Shown: positions 1-5,770 of the stretch, one piece after another | Layout: each line of letters opens with the position of its first letter | Position numbering within the stretch: the first letter of the stretch is position 1 | Assembly (NCBI GenBank): GCA_038222915.1 | Contig: JBBRHH010000380.1 | Span: 1-6,261 of the forward strand | Reading direction: 5' to 3' | DNA length: 6,261 nucleotides | Origin: JBBRHH01 sp038222915 | Lineage (GTDB): Bacteria; Planctomycetota; Phycisphaerae; Tepidisphaerales; Tepidisphaeraceae | Position numbers and translations under genes: made by a program | Notes under the pieces: generated by a model | What the model was told of the DNA's origin: nothing | Databases searched by the model: none | Seen by the model: the letters and a program-made list of their open reading frames with translations, nothing else

Positions 1-408
1 GACATCCCGGCCGGTCTCGTGGCGGGTGGAATCGTATTGCACCAATCGCTTGCGCATCAGGATCAGACCGAGCACAAAGCGGAAATTCAGCTTGGCAGGT
101 TCTTCAACATCGTTGAGCCGGGCGAACAGGTCGCACAGCACCCCGTCGTCGACGAAGATCTTCTTCTTTTCGTCGGCCTTGGGCATGACCGTCTGCCAGA
201 AGGCGATCACATCTTTTCGATCGAACTTTTCCCAGCAGGTGATGCAGCAGTCGGCCCGATGAAAGCCCGCCGGCGTTTCGACAAGCGCCGCCATGAATTT
301 CTGGACGGCCACGATTGGCTCCGCGCACACGGCGCAAACGCCCTCGGGGCGCGGGATCTGGACATTGCTGCCCTGGGCTTGTGTTTTGACTCCGGACGCC
401 GCGCTCAC
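1..408 (-). CDS. Cys-rich protein of unknown function, putative zinc binding (3' end outside window)
   Basis: The visible part is 136 residues from a GTG start at 406-408; the frame is still open at base 1, so the C-terminus is missing. The start is supported by a full Shine-Dalgarno AAGGAGG at 414-420, 5 nt upstream. After a roughly 22-residue, probably disordered N-terminus come two cysteine pairs, C25-x2-C28 (CAVC) and C55-x2-C58 (within CCITCW), with H50 and C54 nearby; this spacing suggests one structural zinc site. Next is a Lys-rich stretch (about 77-83) and then a helical segment (about 88-125) reading LNFRFVLGLILMRKRL. That segment is moderately hydrophobic but flanked and interrupted by Arg/Lys, so it is more likely a packed helix than a membrane span. 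I recognise it only as resembling a conserved planctomycete hypothetical protein (from memory). It lies 53 nt downstream of another Cys-pair protein on the same strand. Function unknown; the reading frame is secure. Confidence 0.8.
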   Translation of the reverse strand, partial: MSAASGVKTQAQGSNVQIPRPEGVCAVCAEPIVAVQKFMAALVETPAGFHRADCCITCWEKFDRKDVIAFWQTVMPKADEKKKIFVDDGVLCDLFARLNDVEEPAKLNFRFVLGLILMRKRLVQYDSTRHETGRDV

Positions 409-413
409 GTCAA

Positions 414-420
414 CCTCCTT
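414..420 (-). promoter_or_regulatory. Shine-Dalgarno AAGGAGG fixing the GTG start at 408
   Basis: On the minus strand, AAGGAGG is followed by 5 nt (TTGAC) and then GTG. It is a perfect anti-SD match and decides a non-ATG start for the partial Cys-rich gene. Confidence 0.75.
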
Positions 421-461
421 GTCCCAATCGTGATCGAATGTAAAACCGCACGAGACGGGTC

Positions 462-722
462 TTAGTGTACCACAAAAGTGCGCGATGACGTGCCCCCCGG
501 CCCAACCGCAAACTGCACCGGCAACCCGCAACGCGGGCATCGGCCGGTGTATGACTTTCCATCGTTGCTCTTATAGATCCGCTGGTAGACCCCACAGCAC
601 GCGAAATGCACGCTCAGAAATGGCCTGCCAACATTTGAGGAACGCGGCGACGCATCCGGCGTTGCATCCCTCGACGCGGCCGACGAAAGTTCAACTATGA
701 AGTCGCGTTCGTCGCGCGCCAC
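462..722 (-). CDS. 86-residue zinc-ribbon protein, function unknown
   Basis: This is a complete small gene with a GTG start at 720-722 and a TAA stop. The first roughly 33 residues are polar and Ser/Ala/Asp-rich, probably disordered. Residues 37-86 form a compact domain with C42 and C43 (in HFACCGVYQ), then C62-x2-C65 (GRCPRCG), then a Gly-rich loop (VGPGGTSS) and a short beta-like end (RTFVVH). With H39 the ligands could be HxxC plus CxxC, or C42/C43 plus CxxC; either suggests a single-zinc, rubredoxin-like knuckle. I recall similar short proteins as conserved hypotheticals in Planctomycetota; no function is known to me. The start is backed by AGGAGG at 730-735 with 7-nt spacing. That site overlaps the stop of the upstream cyclodeaminase-type gene (11-nt gap), so the two are almost certainly co-transcribed and perhaps translationally coupled. 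Confidence 0.85.
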   Translation of the reverse strand: MARDERDFIVELSSAASRDATPDASPRSSNVGRPFLSVHFACCGVYQRIYKSNDGKSYTGRCPRCGLPVQFAVGPGGTSSRTFVVH

Positions 723-729
723 GGTCGGT

Positions 730-735
730 CCTCCT
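730..735 (-). promoter_or_regulatory. Shine-Dalgarno AGGAGG overlapping the upstream stop codon
   Basis: AGGAGG on the minus strand lies 7 nt before the GTG start at 722 and shares bases with the TAG stop (734-736) of the upstream gene. This arrangement is typical of translational coupling; coupling itself is inferred. Confidence 0.7.
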
Positions 736-1363
736 ATTGCGCGCCCTGCCGATTTCGTTCCCAGATCCTCGGCGTAACACTTTGAATCAGCGTTACCGCG
801 CGGCTCAGGATCTGACCCATGGTCGCCTCGATCGAGCGCCGGTCGCTTTCATCCGGGATCTGCTTCAGGTTGCTGCGCACGTTGTAGATCGCGCACCGGA
901 TGGAGGCCATCGCAAAGTCGGAGCACACGGCCAGGTCCGAGAGCAGATAATAATTCACAAAATTGACCAGCCGATCGCACAACTCCAGGATGCCCACCCC
1001 AGCCGCCGCGATCGCTTCAGGAACACGCACGCACGCCAGAAGCGCAGCGGAGAACTTTTCCTTGCGCTCCGGAGAATTGTGCGGCAACCGCGAAAGGGCC
1101 GTGAGCGCCTCATAAGCCAGTTGGTCTTCAACCATCAGTTGCAGCAGCAGCTTTCGAGCACGGGTGAACTCGGCAAGTGCGGGGCGCAGCTCATCAGCGA
1201 ACGCCTCCAGACCCTTCTTGCCGAGGCTGTAGTTGACCGTCATTTCCCCCATGGAGGCCGCAAGCGCCGCGACCAGCGACGTCACGCTGCCGCCTCCGGG
1301 CGTTGGCTGTTTCGCGGCCGCCGCCGCGAGGAATTCCTCGACCGTCCTTGAACCATCGTACAT
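734..1363 (-). CDS. FTCD_C/FchA-type cyclodeaminase/cyclohydrolase family protein
   Basis: This 209-residue, all-helical protein matches the C-terminal cyclodeaminase domain of formiminotransferase-cyclodeaminase (FTCD_C), here as a stand-alone protein of normal single-domain length. Family marks seen: the Gly-rich PTPGGGSV motif at 20-27 followed by an Ala-rich helix, the MVEDQLAYEAL segment with D80 (family DxxAY pattern), VPEAIA at 114-119, and LLSDLAVCSDFAMASIRCA followed by NVRSNL at 140-166. Known members either deaminate 5-formimino-THF to 5,10-methenyl-THF plus ammonia, or act as methenyl-THF cyclohydrolase (FchA); sequence alone does not choose. No formiminotransferase or other folate gene lies in the window, so the substrate is open. 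It should be cytosolic; FTCD-type domains work as oligomers. The ATG at 1361-1363 has a weak AAAGGG at 1370-1375 (6-nt spacing). The gene starts 83 nt after the M16 stop and leads into the 86-residue zinc-ribbon gene. Confidence 0.88.
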   Translation of the reverse strand: MYDGSRTVEEFLAAAAAKQPTPGGGSVTSLVAALAASMGEMTVNYSLGKKGLEAFADELRPALAEFTRARKLLLQLMVEDQLAYEALTALSRLPHNSPERKEKFSAALLACVRVPEAIAAAGVGILELCDRLVNFVNYYLLSDLAVCSDFAMASIRCAIYNVRSNLKQIPDESDRRSIEATMGQILSRAVTLIQSVTPRIWERNRQGAQ

Positions 1364-1446
1364 GCTTTACCCTTTATCGAGCTGCATTCATCCATTCCCA
1401 TGCTGCAATCAGACTTGCCCACGACCTATACGCATGCCAACAAAGA
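1364..1446. other. 83-nt gap between M16 peptidase and cyclodeaminase-type gene
   Basis: This gap holds the weak AAAGGG ribosome binding site at 1370-1375 near its end. I see no strong hairpin followed by a T run and no convincing -35/-10 pair in the minus orientation. Co-transcription with the peptidase therefore remains possible but unproven. Confidence 0.4.
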
Positions 1447-4365
1447 TTATTTCGCGCCACCAACGTCGTGCTGTACACCACGGGGTGTGAGGTCCACCGG
1501 CGGGAACGACGCGTATCTCCGCTCGCCTTCTTTGACAGTTACCAGATCAGGTTCCGACGTGTTGACGGTCACTACGCATTGACGCAGTTTCATGCGTGCA
1601 ATCGCCTGCACGTCTGACAACTTCACGCCACCGATTTTATCGGCAAATTTGTCGTGGTAATCGTAACCCAATCCAAACAGCTCATGAATCGCCGCCGTCT
1701 GCGCCTGCTGTGCGGCCGTCTCATGATCCATCGCGTCCGCCGTCGTGATCAACTTCTTCGACCGGTCAAACCATTCCGGCTGCAAATCCTCCGCCGTTCC
1801 CTGCAGGCGGGCGACGTTCTCAAGGATCAGATCAATCACCTCGTTCACCACTTTCGGCTCGCATCCCGCGTAAACGACGAAAGCGCCCGGAAGCTTTTCA
1901 TCCCGGCCGGGAAAATTGTAACTATTCACATCGTACGTCAGCCCCCTACCGCGCAGCGTCTCAAAGAGATAGCCGGTCGGGTACGTAAAACCACTGGCCA
2001 TCGTCTTCGCAAGCGTGAGCGGATAGCTCGAATCATCCGCCACCACGCTCGACGAATCGTATCCAATCAAAATGCCGGTGTGCGGGTTGCTCGTCTTGTT
2101 CACCGCCACCCGCTTGACCATCACCGTCGCATTCTTATCCAGCGCCGACGGAGCATACGGCAACACTTTCGCCGCCTCGATTTTCTTCACTTCCTTACCA
2201 GCGCCGATAAACTTCTCCGCCAGTTCCTTCACCTGGGCCACATCGACATCGCCATAGATCGCCAGCACCCGGGGAGCCGGCCCAATCGTCTTCTCATACC
2301 ACTCCCGCGCCTGTCCGACATTGAACGATTTCACACGCTCTGTCGTCCCGATCGGCAGGAACTGATACGCCGACTTCCGCGGCCCAAAGTACGTCTCGCG
2401 AAAGAATCGCTGGCTCTGGTTAAACCAGTCCGCATCCTGCGCCTCGATCGCCGCAAGCGTCCTCTCCTGAACCTGCTTGAACTCGGACTCAGGAAACGCC
2501 GGGTTTTCGACGATGTCAGCAAACACCTCAATCGTCTTGCCAAAATCCGCCTTCAGGCACGCCGCCTGCCAACTCCAGTAGTTGTTCCCCGAACTTGTCT
2601 CCAACGCCCCCCCCACCGAGTCAAAGAATTGCGCGATCTGTTCCGCATTGCGCGTCTTGGTCCCGCGCGGCAGAACATCCATCGCCAGGCTTCCCAACCC
2701 GTTCGTCTTTTCGTCTTCGGCCGTAAGCCCGCCAATTGCGTACATGTTCATCACCACGACCGGCGATGAAGCGATGCGTTTCACCAGCAATACCGTGTTG
2801 TTCTTCAGCGCCACCCGCACCACCGGCGTTGCCGCCGGCGCAGTCGTAGGAGCCGTCGTCGGCGCGGCCGCCCTCAACACATCCGACGCCTTCGGCAGCG
2901 CGGCCGCCGCCGGAGACTCCGCCGGCAGCATCGCGGTCGTAATCAATTTATTCCGCTTGAAATATTTGTTCGCCACTTCCTTGATCTGATCCGACGTCAC
3001 CTTCTGAATCCGCTCGACGTACCGGTCGCTGAAATGCGGATCGTCCGTCATCAGATAATCCGTCGCCATCGAAGAGGCGATGTCTTCCGATGTCTGCAAT
3101 CCAAACGCCCGCGCCGTCGCCATCTGCGTCTTGGCGCGCTTAAGTCGCTCTTCGTCAATACCATTCTTTTTGATCTCGTCGATCTGATCCAGCACCGCCG
3201 CCGTCGCCTCGGAGATCTTCGCCGTCGGCAGTTCCATGTCGATCGTGAACGTTCCATCCACATACTGCGGTGTGTTGTCACCCGCCGCAATCCCCGTCAC
3301 CAGCTCCTTCTTGTCGCGGATTTCCTGAACCAGCAGCGAGCTCTCCCCCTTCGCCAGCACGGCAGCAAACAGGTCCATCGCATAAACGTCCGGATCACTC
3401 TCCTGCACCGATGGGAATCCCAGTTCCAGCTTCGCCTGTCCAAGTTTTGGGAACGTGCACACCAGCGTCCGCGGCGCAGTCACCGCCGGCTCCGCCGCGA
3501 TGTCATGCGAAAATTCCCGCCCCGGCTTCGCGTTCGCCACATACTTCTGCACCGCCTGCAACATCTTCTCCGGCTCAAAGTCACCGGCCACCGCAAAGAT
3601 CATGTTGTTGGTCTGGTACGCCTTCTTGTAATAGTTGTAAACGTCATCGCGCGACAATCCCTGGATCACTTCCTGATACCCGATCACCGGCACCCGCGCC
3701 GGGCTGACAAAATACCGGTTCCGCTGCGTCAGCTCATAATAAACCCAGTCCGGATTCCCCTTGTCCATCTCCAGCTCGCGCTGCACCACCTGATATTCCC
3801 GCGCATACTCGGCCTTCGTAATCGACGCCGTCAGCACCCACCCGGTCACCAGATCAACCGCATTCTCCAGATGATCGCTCGTCGTATTAATGAAATACGC
3901 CGTATGGTCGTACGTCGTATAAGCGTTCGAATTGTTCCCAATCTGCTGCAACAGCACCTTGTTCTGCTCTTCGGTCCGCCGCGCATTACTCCCCCCGGCC
4001 ACCAGATGCTCCAGCAGATGGCTCAATCCTCCCCCAAGCCACTGCCCTTCATAAACCCCACCCGTCCCGACGTAGCACCGCACCGATACCACCGGCGACC
4101 CCACCCGCTTCACAATCACCGTCATCCCGTTCTTCAAAACGCTGACGATCTCATCCTTCTCATATACTTTTCGGTAAGCCTCCGCCCCATACCCCGCCAT
4201 CGCCGTCACATCCTGCATCAACTCACCCGCCTCCCCCGATCCCTGATTCACCGGCTGCGTCGCGCCCACGCCACCCCCCTGATGCGCCTTGCGACCGCTC
4301 TCACCACAACCTGCCAGTTCTATCACGATAATTACAGCAAGAATCACAGACGTGAGATTTTTCAT
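1447..4365 (-). CDS. M16 (pitrilysin/insulinase-like) zinc metallopeptidase, two-half lipoprotein
   Basis: The product has 972 residues. Residues 1-20 are a lipoprotein signal peptide with lipobox LAGC and acylated C20; position +2 is Gly, so there is no Asp inner-membrane retention signal and outer-membrane anchoring facing the periplasm is likely. A Gly-rich tether (about 21-60) follows. The first half (about 70-480) carries the inverted zinc motif HLLEH (H116, E119, H120) and third ligand E197, the HxxEH-x76-E spacing of M16. A low-complexity linker (about 483-514, with APTT repeats) joins the second half (about 515-950). There the zinc motif is lost (H116, E119, H120 align by eye with S559, M562, D563), but the substrate-side R/Y pair is kept (R805, Y811 in LRGRGLTY). 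This catalytic plus inactive-half plan is standard for single-chain M16 enzymes, which degrade peptides in a closing chamber. The ATG at 4363-4365 has GAAGGA 4 nt upstream. A longer TTG start at 4404 would add 13 residues before the signal peptide and is unlikely. The gene follows the receiver gene by 73 nt. Confidence 0.93.
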   Translation of the reverse strand: MKNLTSVILAVIIVIELAGCGESGRKAHQGGGVGATQPVNQGSGEAGELMQDVTAMAGYGAEAYRKVYEKDEIVSVLKNGMTVIVKRVGSPVVSVRCYVGTGGVYEGQWLGGGLSHLLEHLVAGGSNARRTEEQNKVLLQQIGNNSNAYTTYDHTAYFINTTSDHLENAVDLVTGWVLTASITKAEYAREYQVVQRELEMDKGNPDWVYYELTQRNRYFVSPARVPVIGYQEVIQGLSRDDVYNYYKKAYQTNNMIFAVAGDFEPEKMLQAVQKYVANAKPGREFSHDIAAEPAVTAPRTLVCTFPKLGQAKLELGFPSVQESDPDVYAMDLFAAVLAKGESSLLVQEIRDKKELVTGIAAGDNTPQYVDGTFTIDMELPTAKISEATAAVLDQIDEIKKNGIDEERLKRAKTQMATARAFGLQTSEDIASSMATDYLMTDDPHFSDRYVERIQKVTSDQIKEVANKYFKRNKLITTAMLPAESPAAAALPKASDVLRAAAPTTAPTTAPAATPVVRVALKNNTVLLVKRIASSPVVVMNMYAIGGLTAEDEKTNGLGSLAMDVLPRGTKTRNAEQIAQFFDSVGGALETSSGNNYWSWQAACLKADFGKTIEVFADIVENPAFPESEFKQVQERTLAAIEAQDADWFNQSQRFFRETYFGPRKSAYQFLPIGTTERVKSFNVGQAREWYEKTIGPAPRVLAIYGDVDVAQVKELAEKFIGAGKEVKKIEAAKVLPYAPSALDKNATVMVKRVAVNKTSNPHTGILIGYDSSSVVADDSSYPLTLAKTMASGFTYPTGYLFETLRGRGLTYDVNSYNFPGRDEKLPGAFVVYAGCEPKVVNEVIDLILENVARLQGTAEDLQPEWFDRSKKLITTADAMDHETAAQQAQTAAIHELFGLGYDYHDKFADKIGGVKLSDVQAIARMKLRQCVVTVNTSEPDLVTVKEGERRYASFPPVDLTPRGVQHDVGGAK
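2824..2865 (-). repeat. APTT-type low-complexity linker between the two M16 halves
   Basis: Residues 501-514 of the peptidase read APTTAPTTAPAATP, a short Ala/Pro/Thr repeat at the boundary between the catalytic half and the degenerate half. In single-chain M16 enzymes this position is the hinge that lets the two halves open and close; the hinge role here is inferred. Confidence 0.6.
4306..4365 (-). other. Lipoprotein signal peptide with lipobox LAGC (M16 peptidase)
   Basis: The first 20 codons encode Met-Lys-Asn, a hydrophobic core rich in Val/Ile/Leu, and Leu-Ala-Gly-Cys. This is a canonical signal peptidase II lipobox, with cleavage expected before C20. Confidence 0.85.
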
Positions 4366-4438
4366 ACGATCCTTCGCATCCAAACAGTCAATCCGTCCAC
4401 TCAAGATTTGCTACCCTGTCCCCAAACCCAGCAGCGCA
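4366..4438. other. 73-nt gap between receiver gene and M16 gene
   Basis: Apart from the ribosome binding site at 4370-4375, I see no strong hairpin and no well-spaced promoter pair. Read-through from the receiver gene into the peptidase gene is plausible. Confidence 0.4.
4370..4375 (-). promoter_or_regulatory. Shine-Dalgarno GAAGGA of the M16 lipoprotein gene
   Basis: GAAGGA lies 4 nt before the ATG at 4365 on the minus strand. Together with the position of the signal peptide it favours this ATG over the in-frame TTG at 4404. Confidence 0.6.
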
Positions 4439-4933
4439 TCAATCGCTGCTCGTTTCCTCGTCCTGCTCGATCTCATTCAAATAACTGAGCGCCCGCTCCA
4501 GCTCACTCTTCAAATGCCGCACCCGCAACAGGCTCTTGATCCGCGTCAGCAGCTCAAACTTGTTGACCGGCTTGCTGACAAAATCATCTGTTCCGCATTC
4601 GGTGGCCTGCTCGATATCCCCAAGCTCATTGAGCGCAGTCACCATCAAAATCTGAATATCCTTCGTCGCCGGATCGCTCTTCAGCCGCCGGCACACCTGA
4701 AATCCGCTCATCCGCGGCATCATGATGTCCAGGAGAATCAAATCGGGATTGTGCAGCCGGACTTTCTCCAGCGCATCCACCCCGTCAAACGCCGTGACAA
4801 TTTCCACCGGCATCGACTCCAGAAACGCCTGCAGCAGCTCGACGTTCTGCGCATTGTCGTCAACGATCAGCACCACCGATCGCGCGATCACGGTATCTGC
4901 ATTGGCGTTGGCGGATGTCTCAGCTTCACTCAT
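4439..4933 (-). CDS. Receiver-only (single-domain) response regulator
   Basis: The 164-residue protein is a CheY/PleD-type receiver domain (about 18-140) with no DNA-binding or enzymatic output domain. All key residues are present: acidic pair D25/D26 (VLIVDDN), phospho-acceptor D69 (LLDIMMP), switch Thr T99 (MVTA), F118 at the aromatic switch position, and K121 (KPVNKFELL). A 17-residue polar N-terminus precedes the domain. A charged helix (about 139-160: RHLKSELERAL, then an acidic end) follows and could form a coiled coil or docking helix. A histidine kinase should phosphorylate it and signal should pass by protein contact, but no kinase or partner is encoded in the window. The ATG at 4931-4933 lacks a strong Shine-Dalgarno. 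A 96-nt leader with overlapping inverted repeats separates it from the kinase gene upstream. The domain call is secure; the pathway is unknown. Confidence 0.93.
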   Translation of the reverse strand: MSEAETSANANADTVIARSVVLIVDDNAQNVELLQAFLESMPVEIVTAFDGVDALEKVRLHNPDLILLDIMMPRMSGFQVCRRLKSDPATKDIQILMVTALNELGDIEQATECGTDDFVSKPVNKFELLTRIKSLLRVRHLKSELERALSYLNEIEQDEETSSD

Positions 4934-5029
4934 ATCGTCTCAACTCTATCGCGACCACTCGATAGTGGGTAGCCCGCTTCGGTATCCAAACACGAATGAC
5001 AACAACCGCACGTCCGTTCGCCTATTCGA
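4934..5029 (-). promoter_or_regulatory. 96-nt leader of the response regulator gene with overlapping inverted repeats
   Basis: This is the longest gap in the window. It contains two overlapping inverted repeats: CTATCG (4946-4951) with CGATAG (4960-4965), 8-nt loop; and CCACT (4955-4959) with AGTGG (4964-4968), 4-nt loop. They share bases, so only one stem can form at a time. The outer repeat ends 12 nt before the ATG. I could not find a well-spaced -35/-10 pair. There is no T run after the stems in the minus direction, so this is not a classical terminator. An operator or translation-control role is only a possibility. Confidence 0.4.
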
Positions 5030-5719
5030 TTACAGATCGCCAACGCGACCTGCGGCCACCGCCCCCGAACTTGCAGACATCTGCGGCTCGCCTGTAGCGC
5101 TGCCCACCTCAAAATGCCGGTCCTGCGCCTCTTTCAACGGCACCAGCACCTGCACAATCTCATTGAGCACACGAATCTGCGAAAGCGTCGCCTCCACCTT
5201 CACAATCTTGTCCGGCGAATAAAAATCCAACACCGGCGCAGTCTTCGTTTCATATTCGCGCAAGCGCCGCTCGATCACCACATCGTTGGCATCATCAAAG
5301 CGATTCTCCTTCAACGCCCGGCGTCGTAACCGCTCCACCATCTTGTTGAAGTCGGTACAAACCAGGAAAACCACCTTCACCACCTCAATCGTGTCTTCCA
5401 GCAGTTTGGCCTGCTCGATCGTCCGCGGAAGTCCATCCAGCACCAGCAGTTCCGTCTCAGGATGAAACTGGTTGATCAGCTCCATGCCCAGGATGTATTG
5501 CTTCCACAGCTTGATCGTCAATTCATCAGGAACAAGCTGGCCTTTGCTCGAAAACTCCCAGAACCGCCGCCCCATCTCGCTCTGAAGATCTAGCGACCGG
5601 AAAATGTCGCCCGTCGCGCTATGGTAAAAGCCGGGAATTGTGCCAATGATCTTTCCCTGCGTTCCCTTGCCGCTGCCCGGCGCCCCGAACAACAGGATTG
5701 ATTTGTATCGTGTCTGCAT
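5030..5719 (-). CDS. Adenylate kinase family nucleoside monophosphate kinase (divergent, short LID)
   Basis: From the ATG at 5717-5719 the protein is 229 residues. It has the adenylate kinase signature set: P-loop GAPGSGKGT (12-20, K18), NMP-binding SATGDIFR (34-41), KGQLVPDELT (59-68), LDGLPRT (94-100, where classical enzymes have DGFPR), and the LID/Arg region RRRALKENRFDD (132-143) followed by ERRLREYETKTAPVLDFY. The LID is short, with no room for the Cys zinc knuckle of long-form enzymes. The expected reaction is NMP + ATP to NDP + ADP, probably AMP; specificity is not proven, and this could be a paralogue rather than the housekeeping Adk. Residues about 195-229 are a non-conserved Ala/Ser/Gly-rich tail. 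An in-frame GTG at 5755 would add 12 residues; its GGAG is only 1 nt away, and the ATG places the P-loop where the family usually has it, so I prefer the ATG although its own ribosome site is weak. It follows DUF1003 by 51 nt (15 nt from the GTG). Confidence 0.88.
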   Translation of the reverse strand: MQTRYKSILLFGAPGSGKGTQGKIIGTIPGFYHSATGDIFRSLDLQSEMGRRFWEFSSKGQLVPDELTIKLWKQYILGMELINQFHPETELLVLDGLPRTIEQAKLLEDTIEVVKVVFLVCTDFNKMVERLRRRALKENRFDDANDVVIERRLREYETKTAPVLDFYSPDKIVKVEATLSQIRVLNEIVQVLVPLKEAQDRHFEVGSATGEPQMSASSGAVAAGRVGDL

Positions 5720-5770
5720 CGTGTTCAATTCTACCGCAACCGCGCCTTTTTCCACACTCCGCCCGCAATC

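Noticed and set aside
421..461. Possible -10 like TACATT upstream of the left-end gene
   Set aside because: It matches only 4 of 6 consensus bases and has no acceptable -35 at 16-18 nt, so a promoter is not supported.
19..465. Plus-strand 148-codon frame over the left-end gene
   Set aside because: The minus-strand frame here has a perfect Shine-Dalgarno, paired CxxC motifs and no internal stop. The plus frame has no ribosome site or motif that I can see.
737..1351. Plus-strand 204-codon frame over the cyclodeaminase-type gene
   Set aside because: It is the complement of a clear FTCD_C coding region. Its Arg/His/Gln-rich composition is typical of antisense translation.
1379..1410. Repeated GCTGCA and a GCAT/ATGC inverted repeat in the gap after the M16 gene
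   Set aside because: The stem would be only 4 bp with a long loop and no T run follows in the minus direction, so it does not support a terminator or operator call.
1654..2769. Plus-strand open frame of 371 codons within the M16 gene
   Set aside because: It is Arg/Leu-rich with no domain and is fully covered by the second half of the peptidase on the other strand. It is a shadow frame.
3034..4488. Long plus-strand open frame (484 codons) opposite the M16 gene
   Set aside because: Its product is extremely Arg/His/Pro-rich with no recognisable motif, the pattern produced by reading GC-rich coding DNA on the wrong strand. The minus strand holds an unambiguous peptidase across the same bases.
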